Shown: positions 8,108 to 17,282, numbered from the stretch's first letter. The stretch is 41,992 nt of DNA from an uncultured Verrucomicrobiota bacterium (GCA_913063525.1 CAJXYV010000005.1:1-41992), one strand, 5' to 3'. Notes: generated from the letters alone by a model not told the origin. Program-made: numbers and translations.

Positions 8108-8928
8108 CCACATTGACCCGCGCGATTCTTCGTCGCACCCTGCTTGCTGTTCAGATTCTGCTGCTCATCCCCATCGGCTGGTTCATGTTTCACGTCATGA
8201 TGCCGCGTGCCTTTACCAGTAAAAAGGCGGAGGTCTTACCGCTCCAACTTTCCACCGGACCCTTTCAAACCTCCTATTACCCAGCGAAATTCCACAAAGG
8301 AGTCCTCGTCGTCGCCACCGGCGATGGCGGCTGGTCGGGTCAATGGGAAGAACCCGTTGCCATGCATGCCTCGACCGTCGGCTATGCCGTGGGTGGGTTC
8401 GATTGCCGTCGATTCGCCGATACGCGCACCTTCAATCAAGCGCAGCTGAGCGAGGCCTTCAATGCGGTGGTCGCGGCCATTCGCAAGCGGGCAAATCTTC
8501 CTGCCGATTGCCCCGTCTGGTTCACCGGTTGGTCCACAGGGGCTGAGTGGTCGATCGCCGCCGCTGCCAGCCCGGATCGCGATAAGCATCTCGTCGGCGT
8601 GCTTCCCGCAGCGCCAGGCGACCGCAGTCGCTACGGGATTTCCAAAAGCGATCTACTCGGTCTCGAACCCACGGGGCCAGATACCTTCGCCCTCGCCGAC
8701 CTCGCGCCGGCACTTCACGGCGTTCGCGTGGTCATGTTTGCGGGCGAGCTCGATCCCTTGGATGACACGCATTGGGTCGCGTCGATCGATGCCGCCACCC
8801 CTCACAAGATCGTGGAAATCCCCGGCGTTCCCCACGACATGGATGGCGCGGGTGAGCGGTTCCTCTCCGAGTTCGATATGGCCATCCAGTGGATGCTCGA
8901 CACGCCCGTGTTAGAAAACGCTAGATAA
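8104..8928 (+). CDS. VirJ/AcvB-like serine hydrolase, probable aminoacyl-PG hydrolase
   Basis: The 274-residue protein has one N-terminal hydrophobic segment (about 10-30) that anchors or exports it, then an alpha/beta-hydrolase-like domain. GDGGW (73-77) and the nucleophile elbow GWSTGAEWS (S144) match the VirJ/AcvB family; a late histidine in GVPHDMDG is the likely catalytic His. In rhizobia and Agrobacterium, AcvB is encoded with LpiA/MprF and hydrolyses lysyl-phosphatidylglycerol, reversing the synthase. Here the gene overlaps the MprF-like gene by four bases, so the same synthase/hydrolase pairing is inferred. The substrate is not proven from sequence alone, and a general envelope hydrolase is the alternative. 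Confidence 0.8.
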   Translation: MTTLTRAILRRTLLAVQILLLIPIGWFMFHVMMPRAFTSKKAEVLPLQLSTGPFQTSYYPAKFHKGVLVVATGDGGWSGQWEEPVAMHASTVGYAVGGFDCRRFADTRTFNQAQLSEAFNAVVAAIRKRANLPADCPVWFTGWSTGAEWSIAAAASPDRDKHLVGVLPAAPGDRSRYGISKSDLLGLEPTGPDTFALADLAPALHGVRVVMFAGELDPLDDTHWVASIDAATPHKIVEIPGVPHDMDGAGERFLSEFDMAIQWMLDTPVLENAR

Positions 8929-9017
8929 GCAGCACCGGAATGAGCGAGAAATTCACCTCGCCAGCTAACGAGCCTCGAGGGATTCCAGATTCACATCCCC
9001 TCCCCTGTGGGGAAAAA

Positions 9018-9092
9018 TGGAGCCGCTGGTCGGAATTGAACCGACGACCTATTCATTACGAATGAATTGCTCTACCCCTGAGCTACAGCGGC
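9018..9092 (-). tRNA. tRNA-Thr (anticodon CGT)
   Basis: The minus strand folds into a complete cloverleaf: 7-bp acceptor GCCGCTG/CAGCGGC, D arm GCTC/GAGC, anticodon stem ATTCA/TGAAT with loop TTCGTAA, 5-base variable loop, and T arm GTCGG/CCGAC with loop TTCAATT. The anticodon CGT reads ACG, threonine. The discriminator is T and the 3' CCA is encoded (plus-strand 9018-9020). It lies between the VirJ-like gene and the bactofilin gene, opposite in strand to both. Confidence 0.96.
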
Positions 9093-9271
9093 GTCTCACG
9101 GAGACAAGAAGGAACAAAACAAAGCCGCCGCGGGCCGGCAAGCGGGAAATGTCCGATCGACCCGCAAAAATTGAAATTCATCCTTTTGTGGCCAGTGGCA
9201 GAGGCTTGCCGATGTGGAATTTATCTTTGCCATTGCCAATCTGGCGCGGCTTTGTTCTTTTTATCGCAGTT

Positions 9272-9592
9272 ATGGCTAATCCGACCAACGTACTTTCCAG
9301 TGGAATCGAAATCATCGGTTCCATCCGCTTCTCCAACGACATGATCATCGACGGTAAAATCGAAGGTGAGATCACTTCCGACAAGGGTCGCGTGACAATC
9401 GGTGAAAATGCCGTGATCAAAGGCGACATGAGCGCCGGCGAAGTGAAGGTTTACGGCCAGGTGGAAGGGAAAATCACTTCCCAACGCTGCGAGCTGAAGG
9501 ATAAGTCGAAGGTCAACGGCGACATCCGCTCCAAGGTGTTTTCGATGGAAGAAGGCGCGCAGCTTTCCGGGCGCACCGACATCGGCGGCTGA
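9272..9592 (+). CDS. bactofilin
   Basis: This 106-residue protein consists almost wholly of the bactofilin (PF04519) domain: short repeats with hydrophobic and glycine spacing, as in GSIRFSNDMIIDGKIEGEI, GRVTIGENAVIKGDM, GEVKVYGQVEGKI and SKVNGDIRS, which form a right-handed beta helix. Bactofilins polymerise without nucleotide into membrane-associated filaments that position cell-wall enzymes and other envelope factors. I chose the ATG at 9272 because the domain begins almost at once; the frame is open further upstream but the added residues look non-coding and overlap the tRNA. The unrelated CDF transporter gene ends three bases away on the other strand. Confidence 0.92.
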   Translation: MANPTNVLSSGIEIIGSIRFSNDMIIDGKIEGEITSDKGRVTIGENAVIKGDMSAGEVKVYGQVEGKITSQRCELKDKSKVNGDIRSKVFSMEEGAQLSGRTDIGG

Positions 9593-9594
9593 TT

Positions 9595-10548
9595 TTAGCG
9601 GCCTTCCCAGCGCTCTTCGCGATGTTCGGCGGATTTCGGTTCGAGGTGTGAGATCACTCGCCCATCTGGATGGAGCAACGCGGCGACGCTGGCCTCAATT
9701 TCCGTGGCAGCTTCGTGGGCTTGGCCGACGGTGAGTTCGTCGCTGAATACCAAGTGGAACTCGACCCAGTGGGTTCTGCCGGAGTGGCGGTGGCGAAAGT
9801 TGTGATAGGAGAGTTCGCGGCCTTTCACTTCGCGGTCGAGTAATTCGCAGATTTGGCGCTCCACGACCGGGTCGGTTTCATCGAGCAATCCGCTGAGACT
9901 TTCGCGGATCAACTGGAAGCCGACGCGAAGAATGTTCAGGGCCGCCAAAATAGCGGCGATCGGGTCCCACCACAGCCAGTGGGTCCAGTGGATTAATGCG
10001 AGCGCAACCAGAACGGCCACACTCGACCAAACGTCGGTCAAGACGTGCATGCCATTTGCGCGCAGCAAGGGCGAAGCGCTTCTCTTGCCGATGCGAACCA
10101 GCGAGAGGCCGAGAATCAGATTCATCCCTGCGGCAATTGCCGTAACCACCGCACCAAACCCGATGTGGTCGATCTTTACGCCAAAGACGAATTGTCGGAC
10201 CGCTTCATAGAAAATCAGCAAGGCAGCGGCGGAGATCATGGCCCCTTCAAAGCCGCCGGAAAGAAACGCCACCTTGTCGTGGCCGAAGTGATGAGTCTCA
10301 TCCGCCGGTTTGTGAGCCAAACGCAGAGCCCACGCGGCAAAGGCGACCGCCAACAAGTGCACCACCGATTCCGCCGCGTCGGAATACACGGCGGAAGATC
10401 CGGTGGTCACTGCAGCGGTGACCTTGGCCACCAGCAGAACCATCGCCGCTACAAGGGAGAGGTTCATTATCCGCTTTTGATCATCGAAGCTGGCCACCCG
10501 CTGAGTTTGCATGCCGTTGACGATCTGGCAACCCCTAGGAAATCTCAC
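9595..10548 (-). CDS. cation diffusion facilitator (CDF) metal transporter
   Basis: The 317-residue protein has about six hydrophobic helices and a cytosolic C-terminal domain. CDF metal-site signatures are present in TM2 (YSDAAESVVH) and TM5 (HVLTDVWSS, the HxxxD site), plus the loop HFGHDKVAFLSGGFEG. The C-terminal part (LSYHNFRHRHSGRTHWVEFHLVF) is the usual ferredoxin-like ZT_dimer domain. It should export zinc or another divalent metal in exchange for protons. Starts are possible at 10548 or at the internal Met near 10512 (MQTQRV). It is convergent with the bactofilin gene and divergent from the prepilin peptidase gene. Confidence 0.92.
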   Translation of the reverse strand: MRFPRGCQIVNGMQTQRVASFDDQKRIMNLSLVAAMVLLVAKVTAAVTTGSSAVYSDAAESVVHLLAVAFAAWALRLAHKPADETHHFGHDKVAFLSGGFEGAMISAAALLIFYEAVRQFVFGVKIDHIGFGAVVTAIAAGMNLILGLSLVRIGKRSASPLLRANGMHVLTDVWSSVAVLVALALIHWTHWLWWDPIAAILAALNILRVGFQLIRESLSGLLDETDPVVERQICELLDREVKGRELSYHNFRHRHSGRTHWVEFHLVFSDELTVGQAHEAATEIEASVAALLHPDGRVISHLEPKSAEHREERWEGR

Positions 10549-10631
10549 GCCGGTCGCGCGCGACTTGGATATTCTTCTGCCTTTCTTCTTGGCAGTCCTG
10601 CGTGGGTGGCTTGAATGGGGCTATCTTACAG

Positions 10632-11768
10632 ATGTTAAACCCATACCCACCGTTCGAGCATTGGATCTGGCTCGTACCCGCATTCGTGATTGGTGCCTGC
10701 ATTGGCTCCTTTCTCAACGTCGTGATCCATCGCGTGCCGCTGGGACTTTCAGTCAACGATCCCAAGCGCTCGTTCTGCCCGTCGTGCAAAAAATCCATCC
10801 CCGTGTGGCTGAATCTACCGCTCATCAGCTGGCTCTGGCTGCGCGGGAAGTGCAAGGAATGCCAGTCGCCGATCGCATTCCGCTATTTCGGCGTCGAATT
10901 GCTGACCGCTCTTTTATTCGCAACAGTCTGGTGGATGTTCGCCGCGCAATCGCCGGTCGTCGTTCTTTTTCTCTGGGGGCTGGTGAGTTTATTGGTGGCA
11001 ATGACCTTTATCGACGCCGAACACCTGATCATCCCCACGTCCATGACATGGGCGGGCAGTGTGCTCGGCCTCGCCGCGTCCGCTGCATTTCCGCAACTGC
11101 CTGTGATGGCGGGCGAAGCGGGGACTTGGCTCGATGGCTTGAAACAAGGCGGCCTCGGCTGGGTTGTTGGTTTCGTCGGCCTGTGGTCCATCGTCGAGCT
11201 CGGAAAAATGGCCTTTGGCAAGAAGGCGCTAAAGTTTGACCAACCCGTCGCTTGGTGGCTCAAGGAGCCGACGAATGATCAAGATCCGATGTGTTTTGTG
11301 ATCGATGGTGAGGAGATCCCGTGGTGGGATATTTTTTCGCGCAAGACTGATCGATTGATCGTGGAGGCGACCGAGATCCAGGTGAGCGGCGAAGCGGTCG
11401 GCAGCGGCTCATTGGTCATTCGTGAACAAGACGTCCAGCTGCCCGACGGGACGATCCATCAGTTGGCGAACATTCAGTCGCTCGGAGGCAGCGCGACTCA
11501 TGCGGTGATCCCGCGCGAGGCCATGGGCATGGGTGACGTGCATTTGCTCGGCATGATCGGCGCGTTCTTCGGCTGGTCGGGCGTGTTGTTTTCGCTGTTC
11601 GCTTCGTCAGTCTTCGCCATCCTAGCGGCCTTGATCGGTCGGATCGGCTTCGGCAAGCAGCTGCCTTTTGGGCCGTTCTTGGCGATGGGGGCGCTGGCTT
11701 GGATCTTCGGTGCGTGGCGGCTTTGGGAATGGTACCTGAACGCGATCTGTCCGGTCGGAATGCCCTAA
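10632..11768 (+). CDS. pilD: type IV prepilin peptidase (A24) with soluble insertion
   Basis: This roughly 378-residue membrane protease has the N-terminal methyltransferase-like region with GSFLNVVIHRVP and two CxxC pairs (FCPSCKK, CKECQSPI), the first catalytic Asp in TFIDAEHLIIP and the second in GMGDVHLLGMIGAFFGW. PilD-type enzymes cleave type IV prepilin leader peptides and often N-methylate the new N-terminus. Between the two Asp motifs lies an unusual hydrophilic stretch of about 110 residues (KFDQPVAWWL through ATHAVIP) with no membrane character. A GTG at 10602 is an alternative start. Pilus retraction ATPases lie at 29-31 kb, but no pilin gene is in the window. Confidence 0.9.
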   Translation: MLNPYPPFEHWIWLVPAFVIGACIGSFLNVVIHRVPLGLSVNDPKRSFCPSCKKSIPVWLNLPLISWLWLRGKCKECQSPIAFRYFGVELLTALLFATVWWMFAAQSPVVVLFLWGLVSLLVAMTFIDAEHLIIPTSMTWAGSVLGLAASAAFPQLPVMAGEAGTWLDGLKQGGLGWVVGFVGLWSIVELGKMAFGKKALKFDQPVAWWLKEPTNDQDPMCFVIDGEEIPWWDIFSRKTDRLIVEATEIQVSGEAVGSGSLVIREQDVQLPDGTIHQLANIQSLGGSATHAVIPREAMGMGDVHLLGMIGAFFGWSGVLFSLFASSVFAILAALIGRIGFGKQLPFGPFLAMGALAWIFGAWRLWEWYLNAICPVGMP

Positions 11769-11789
11769 TCTCTAATTTCATATTGAATC

Positions 11790-12068
11790 ATGCCTCCGCC
11801 GAAACCCGGATCTTGGAACGATAGTACCACGCTCGCCCGCGCCATTCTCCACGATCGCGCCGAACGGCGGAAGTGGCTGGGGCGCATGGTACTGCTGCCG
11901 CTCGCGATGTTGGCCATCGGCCTCTGGGGCATCAACGACTGGATTTGGGAGAGCCCGTGGCGCGTGCTCTTCTGGTGGGGTGGCTGTGCGGTGGCGACCT
12001 GTGCGGTCATCCTCTTCGCGCTCTATGATGCGCTCGCGGTGATCCGCGAAGAGCGATCAAATCGCTAA
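11790..12068 (+). CDS. small two-helix membrane protein, unknown
   Basis: This 92-residue protein has a hydrophilic start, then two hydrophobic segments, about residues 34-48 and 59-82 (VLFWWGGCAVATCAVILFALY), and a charged tail. It begins 22 bases after the prepilin peptidase stop and ends 41 bases before the GH13 gene, so it may belong to either unit. I do not recognise a family. Codon use looks like its neighbours. Confidence 0.65.
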   Translation: MPPPKPGSWNDSTTLARAILHDRAERRKWLGRMVLLPLAMLAIGLWGINDWIWESPWRVLFWWGGCAVATCAVILFALYDALAVIREERSNR

Positions 12069-12109
12069 GAGACTTGGCAATCCTAGACTGTAGTGGTGAG
12101 ATCGCGCCC

Positions 12110-13930
12110 GTGAAATCGTGCCCCCCGTCTGTTCGCCCGCCGCGCCCGGTGATCTATCAACTGATGCTTCGCACCTTTGGCAATGCCAATGAAACGCGCA
12201 AGCCCCACGGCACTCTCGCCGAAAACGGTTGCGGCAAATTCAACGACATCAATCCGGCTGCGCTGGCATCGCTCAAGGCGATGGGTTTCACCCATCTCTG
12301 GCTGACAGGCGTGCATGAGCAGGCCAGTGGCACCGCCTACCCGAACCGCCCCGCAGACGACGCTGACCTCTTGAAAGGCATCGCCGGCAGCCCCTATGCC
12401 ATCAAGGACTACTTCGACGTCTGCCCCGACTATGCCGAAGACCCCGATCGGCGCTTGGAGGAGTTTCGTTCGTTATTAGACCGCTGCCATGCGCAGGGTT
12501 TCAAAGTCATCATCGACTTTGTGCCGAACCACGTCGCCCGCTCCTACGCCTCCGAGGTGAAGCCGGAACTCTCCTTTGGCCAAGGCGACGACCGCAGGGT
12601 ATTTTTCCACCGCGAGAATCATTTTTATTACTTGCGGCCGGACGATGCCGGGGGCGGGTCTCCCCTCAAACTCCCGACGGCCAACATGCCCGGATGCGAT
12701 GGCCGGTTCGCGCCCGAAACCGAATTCGGCCGGGTCACCGGCAACAATGCAGTGACTTGGGCGCCGTCGATTCACGACTGGTACGAGACCGTGAAACTCA
12801 ACTACGGTCACGATTTCACCCAGAACCGATCCACGGCCCATCTGCCTGGCCCCTTAGCCAACCCATCCGAAGTCCCCAAGACCTGGCGCACCATGGATGA
12901 AATCCTCGCCTATTGGCAGGGCATGGGGGTCGATGGATTCCGGGCGGATATGGCCCATCTGGTGCCTATCGAGTTCTGGCGCTGGGCCGTAGTGCGCGCC
13001 CGCAGCCGCCAACCCGGGGTCTTCTTCTCAGCCGAAGCCTACGACAATGACCCCGCCAAAGTCACCGACGGCCACGTCCTCGACGAGCTGCTCGCCGCCG
13101 GATTCGATGCCGTCTATGACGATCCGAGCTACGACATTCTCGAAGGCATCTATGATTCGGGGAAATGGGCCAACGACCTCGATTCGCAGACATTCACCGG
13201 TGAACGATTCCACCATTCCCTGCGCTACGCGGAAAATCACGACGAAGTCAGGCTCGCCAGCCCTCAGGAATGGGGCGGGTTGGGAATGAATGTTGGCAAG
13301 CCGGTTTGCGCGGTGCTCTTCGCGATGGGTCGTGGGCCGGTCATGCTCTATCACGGCCAGGAAGTCGGCGAGCCCGCCACCGGTGCCGAAGGTTTTTGCG
13401 GCGACAATGCGCGCACGACCATCTTCGACTATTGGTCGATGCCGGAATTCACCAAATGGGTCAATGCCGGCAAATACGACGGCGGTCGGCTCAGCTGCGA
13501 GCAAAAGGCTCTGCGCGCTTGGTACGCCAAACTCATCCACTCGACCCAGTCACCCGCCTTCACCCACGGCGAGTTTTACGGCCTCAATCACGCCAATCAG
13601 CAGAACGTGCACTTCGGCAGGATCGGCGATGAAACGGTATCCGGGCACTGGCTTTACGCCTTCCTGCGGCACGATCCCGCGAGCCAACAGTCCTTCCTGG
13701 TGATTGCTAATTTCCACGGCTCGGAGACATTGCGCGGCACCCGCGTCACCATCCCCGAAGATGCGTGGCAGTTCCTTGGCCGGTCATCCCAACAGGACTG
13801 GAAATTCACCGATCGCCTTGACTCCGCGTGGATCGGACAGTCCGTCGGCGGACTACTGGCTCTCCCCGACCTGCCCCCTTGCAGTGCCCTGGTTTTGGAA
13901 ATTGCCAACTCGCGCGGTGGCTGCCCGTGA
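12110..13930 (+). CDS. GH13 alpha-amylase family glycoside hydrolase
   Basis: The 606-residue protein has the (beta/alpha)8 barrel motifs of GH13 in order: region I DFVPNHV (136-142), region II GVDGFRADMAHL with nucleophile D280, region III SAEAYDN with acid/base E309, and region IV ENHDE with D378. No signal peptide is visible, so it is likely cytosolic and may act on glycogen, maltodextrin or trehalose-type substrates. The exact activity (amylase, glucanotransferase, trehalose-related) cannot be fixed. I chose the GTG at 12110 because GGTGAG lies nine bases before it; a TTG at 12074 would add 12 residues. The next gene downstream is a GH106 enzyme on the same strand, 181 bases on. Confidence 0.88.
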   Translation: MKSCPPSVRPPRPVIYQLMLRTFGNANETRKPHGTLAENGCGKFNDINPAALASLKAMGFTHLWLTGVHEQASGTAYPNRPADDADLLKGIAGSPYAIKDYFDVCPDYAEDPDRRLEEFRSLLDRCHAQGFKVIIDFVPNHVARSYASEVKPELSFGQGDDRRVFFHRENHFYYLRPDDAGGGSPLKLPTANMPGCDGRFAPETEFGRVTGNNAVTWAPSIHDWYETVKLNYGHDFTQNRSTAHLPGPLANPSEVPKTWRTMDEILAYWQGMGVDGFRADMAHLVPIEFWRWAVVRARSRQPGVFFSAEAYDNDPAKVTDGHVLDELLAAGFDAVYDDPSYDILEGIYDSGKWANDLDSQTFTGERFHHSLRYAENHDEVRLASPQEWGGLGMNVGKPVCAVLFAMGRGPVMLYHGQEVGEPATGAEGFCGDNARTTIFDYWSMPEFTKWVNAGKYDGGRLSCEQKALRAWYAKLIHSTQSPAFTHGEFYGLNHANQQNVHFGRIGDETVSGHWLYAFLRHDPASQQSFLVIANFHGSETLRGTRVTIPEDAWQFLGRSSQQDWKFTDRLDSAWIGQSVGGLLALPDLPPCSALVLEIANSRGGCP

Positions 13931-14111
13931 TGGAAGCACCCTAAAATCGCGTTAGATCGTGGTCAGCAAGTTGCTGCCGCCACCCGGCAAATACAAGCAA
14001 CCGGTGGCCGCAGGGAGCAGGATTCTGCGGGAGAGGGAATTCTGAAACGCTTCTGGCGTTGTGCATGGCCCCAAGGACCCACTAGCATTTCCTCCTAGCC
14101 GACACCGGCTC

Positions 14112-17021
14112 ATGTCCGCCACGATGAAGACTCTCACTGCACGCATCTTGATTTCACTCCGCGCAATCCGGCTGACGGGTCCATCGTCGCTCGCCAAAAA
14201 TCCAGGCTTTTTGGCGATTGGCGTGATCGCCAGTCTTTCGCTTGTGGGGCGATTGGAAGCCGAGGATTCGTTGGCGGAGAGTTTCCGCAATCCGCCTCAG
14301 CCCGCCAAGCCGCTGATCATTTGGCAGTGGCTGAACGGAGTCGTCAGCAAGGAAGGCATCACCGCCGACCTCGAAGCATTTAAGAAGGCCGGCTTGGGCG
14401 GCGTGCAGAATTTCCAAATCGGCGGGCCCAACCAGGCACTGGCCGACGACCCGAGCGTCCAGCTCGGCAACGAAAAATGGCGCGAGTTGATGCGTTTCAC
14501 CCTGGACGAGTGCGCCCGCCTCGGCCTGACCTTTGGCACCCACAACTGCCCGGGTTGGTCGTCCAGCGCCGCGCCCTACGTGAAGGCTGAGGATTCCATG
14601 CAGAAACTGGTTTGGACGGAGCTAAAGGCTTCCGGCCCCGCAAAAGTTTCGCTGAAGATCGAAACGCCCAAGGTCGATCCCAAGTGGAATTACTACCGGG
14701 ACATCGCCGTACTCGCCGTGCCCGACCAAGCGGCGGCCCCGTTGGAAAGTGTGATCGATCTCACCGCGAAGATGGACGCCAAGGGTGAACTCCACTGGGA
14801 CGCGCCCGCGGGACAATGGACCATCCTTCGGTTTGGTCACACGACAAACGGCGTGACCAACACCGCCCAAGCCCCGCCATCGGGCGCGGGACTGGAGTGC
14901 GACAAGATGAGCCGCGCTGCCGTCGAGCGTTATTGGGCGGGCTACCCTACCATGCTGCTAGGACTCGCTGGGAAAAACGCCGGCACCACTTTCACCCGCA
15001 TCGAAATTGATAGCTACGAGGCCGGTCCGCAGAATTGGACACCTGCGATGCCCGCCGAGTTTAAGCAGCGTTGTGGTTACGACTTGCTGCCGTGGCTACC
15101 CGTGCTGGCGAAAAAAACGTTCGGCGACGCGGCGCTCATGAAACGCTTCCAGCGGGATTGGAACCAGACGATCGCCGATCTTTTCGCGGACAACTATTAC
15201 CTTTTCATGGACGAGCTGGCGCGCCGCACGCCGGGCATGAACCTTTTGGCACAACCTTACGGCGGCCCGTTTGACACCGCCACGGCTAGCGGCGGCCAAA
15301 GCCTGCTCTGCGCCGAATTCTGGACCCGGCCCGACTGGGGGTGGAATTCCGTCAGACCCGTCACCTCGGCGGCGCACACCTTGGGCAAACCCCTCGTGTT
15401 TGGAGAAGGCTTCACCTGCTGGCCGCTTTCCGCCTGGCAGGATGATCCACACTCGCTCAAGCCATTAGGAGATCGTGCCTTTAGCGAGGGCGTCAACTCC
15501 GTCATGCTCCATGCGGCAGCGCAAAATCCGTGGCCCAACGTCAAGCCCGGCATGTCGTTCGGCAAATGGGGCACCCAATTCTCACCCGGCCAGACGTGGT
15601 GGGAAAATGCCGGCACGGAATGGTTCGCGTATCTCGCCCGCAGCCAAGCGCTCTTGCAGCGGGGCTTGTTCGTCGGCGACCTCTGTTACCTGCTCGAGGG
15701 CAAAAAGGCCAACAGCCGACCGACCGGATACGCGGGCGACTCCTGTGGCGAGCGGGCATTCCTGACCCGCATGACCGCCCGAGATGGCAAACTCGTCATG
15801 CCCGATGGTATGAGCTATCGCGTGCTGGTGTTGCCTGAATCCCGCAGCATGACCGTGCCGATCGCCCGCAAGATCCGTCAGCTCGTGCTGGACGGAGCGA
15901 TCGTCGTCGGCCCCAAACCGCTGGAATCTCCGAGCCTGGAGAATTACCCGGCCTGCGATGCCGAGGTCCGAAAAATCGCTGAGGAGGTGTGGGGAAATTG
16001 CAACGGACGCTCCGTGAAGGAACACCACTTCGGCAAGGGCAAGGTCTTCTGGGGCAAGCCGCTGAAGGAGCTGCTCCACGACATCCAGATCCAGCCCGAC
16101 GTGCAACTGAGCGATGCGCCCGATTGCCGCTGGATCCACCGCCGCGACAACGGCGACGATGTTTATTTCATTTCCAATCCAAAAGATCAGCCCGTTGAGC
16201 TGACCGCGTCGATGCGGGTCGCCGGGCGTCTGCCCGAGCTCTGGCACGCCGATACGGGCACGATGGAGCCGGCTCCGCACTGGCAGAAAAACGATCAACG
16301 AACTGACCTGCGGCTTAAGCTCGATCCCAGCGGCTCGGTATTTGTCGTGTTCCGCCAGGCGGCCGACGGCAGCGGGCCCGGCTTGCAGCAAGCCCCGAGG
16401 CCGAAGCCGAACATCCTTGAGGTGAAAGGCCCGTGGGAACTTCGTTTCCCGGCTGGCTGGGGTGCGCCGGATAAGATCACGCTGGATCAACTCGCGTCGT
16501 GGACGGAAAACGCCAACGCGGGCGTCAAACACTTCTCGGGAACCGCCAGCTACGTCAAAAACATCGACGTGCCCGCGGCATTCGTTGGGCCAGATTCCAC
16601 AGTCGCGCTGGATCTTGGCAGCGTCAAAAACATCGCCGAAGTCTGGGTGAACGACGAGCGCTGCGTCATCCTGTGGAAGCCGCCATTCCGCGCGGACATC
16701 CGCCACGCATTAAAACCCGGCCCTAACAAGCTGGAAGTCCGCGTCACCAACCTGTGGGTCAATCGCATGGTCGGCGACGAATACGAACCGGACGACTGCG
16801 AATGGGGTGAGCCGTATCAATACCTCTACGCCCCGGGCAAACCCATCGTCGGCCGATTTTTAGCCCATGTCCCACAGTGGCTGGCCGAAGGAAAACCGCG
16901 CCCGTCGCAAGGCCGCCGCACCGCGGGGTCCTTCAAGTTCTTCACCAAAGATTCGCCGCTGCTGCCTTCCGGGCTGCTCGGTCCCGTGTCACTAGAAAGC
17001 CTCCGCAGCAACCCTCGATGA
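14112..17021 (+). CDS. secreted GH106-type glycoside hydrolase (alpha-L-rhamnosidase family)
   Basis: This long protein (about 969 residues) starts with a signal-like segment (FLAIGVIASLSLVGRLEA, cleavage near EAED), then the opening typical of GH106: SFRNPPQPAKPLIIWQWLNG, followed by GITADLEAFKKAGLGGVQNF and GTHNCPGWSSS. Conserved carboxylates occur in EIDSYE and FGEGFTCWP, the usual place for catalytic residues. The C-terminus (ALDLGSVKNIAEVWVNDE, RHALKPGPNKLEVRVTNLW) is a galactose-binding-like jelly roll. GH106 enzymes release alpha-L-rhamnose from pectic or other rhamnosyl glycans. A second ATG at 14124 is equally possible, and 14061 is unlikely. Rhamnosidase activity is inferred from the family, since related sequences may have other specificities. 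Confidence 0.85.
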   Translation: MSATMKTLTARILISLRAIRLTGPSSLAKNPGFLAIGVIASLSLVGRLEAEDSLAESFRNPPQPAKPLIIWQWLNGVVSKEGITADLEAFKKAGLGGVQNFQIGGPNQALADDPSVQLGNEKWRELMRFTLDECARLGLTFGTHNCPGWSSSAAPYVKAEDSMQKLVWTELKASGPAKVSLKIETPKVDPKWNYYRDIAVLAVPDQAAAPLESVIDLTAKMDAKGELHWDAPAGQWTILRFGHTTNGVTNTAQAPPSGAGLECDKMSRAAVERYWAGYPTMLLGLAGKNAGTTFTRIEIDSYEAGPQNWTPAMPAEFKQRCGYDLLPWLPVLAKKTFGDAALMKRFQRDWNQTIADLFADNYYLFMDELARRTPGMNLLAQPYGGPFDTATASGGQSLLCAEFWTRPDWGWNSVRPVTSAAHTLGKPLVFGEGFTCWPLSAWQDDPHSLKPLGDRAFSEGVNSVMLHAAAQNPWPNVKPGMSFGKWGTQFSPGQTWWENAGTEWFAYLARSQALLQRGLFVGDLCYLLEGKKANSRPTGYAGDSCGERAFLTRMTARDGKLVMPDGMSYRVLVLPESRSMTVPIARKIRQLVLDGAIVVGPKPLESPSLENYPACDAEVRKIAEEVWGNCNGRSVKEHHFGKGKVFWGKPLKELLHDIQIQPDVQLSDAPDCRWIHRRDNGDDVYFISNPKDQPVELTASMRVAGRLPELWHADTGTMEPAPHWQKNDQRTDLRLKLDPSGSVFVVFRQAADGSGPGLQQAPRPKPNILEVKGPWELRFPAGWGAPDKITLDQLASWTENANAGVKHFSGTASYVKNIDVPAAFVGPDSTVALDLGSVKNIAEVWVNDERCVILWKPPFRADIRHALKPGPNKLEVRVTNLWVNRMVGDEYEPDDCEWGEPYQYLYAPGKPIVGRFLAHVPQWLAEGKPRPSQGRRTAGSFKFFTKDSPLLPSGLLGPVSLESLRSNPR

Positions 17022-17112
17022 GGTCCTAGCAAAAGCCTTGCCGTCGACCGCACAAGTCCATGAACCAACATAGGCTTGCAGCCAAAAAGCCTCTTCCTTT
17101 GCGCCTTCGCCC

Positions 17113-17167
17113 CTTTGCGCGAGACATCTTCTGAATGGATTCTACGTCGAAGAAGTCTCGCACGAAG
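17113..17167. repeat. extragenic palindromic element, copy 1
   Basis: The left arm begins CTTTGCGCGAGACATC at 17113, and the right arm GAAGAAGTCTCGC (17149-17161) is its near complement (GCGAGAC/GTCTCGC with TCTTC/GAAGA). Next to it is GCACGAAGGCACCAAGCC, like the cacgaag-type repeats found between genes in many bacteria. The arms match those of the element at 17283-17335. Confidence 0.7.
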
Positions 17168-17282
17168 GCACCAAGCCACGAAGTTTGATGAGGCTGAATT
17201 TGGCTGCTGATGGATGAGGGGCGATTTTGATATGCGGCGTCGCGGTTCCAGAGATTCCTCCTCTTGCGTTCGTGTCTTCGAG

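Noticed and set aside
8990..9020. Terminator after the tRNA or the VirJ-like gene
   Set aside because: A CCCC/GGGG hairpin is present, but the T or A run is on the wrong side for each gene.
9017..9271. Upstream extension of the bactofilin reading frame
   Set aside because: It runs through the tRNA gene in the opposite strand, and its residues do not belong to the bactofilin fold.
13975..14012. Stem TGCCGCCACC/GGTGGCCGCA after the GH13 gene as a terminator
   Set aside because: The stem is plausible but no T-tract follows on either strand.
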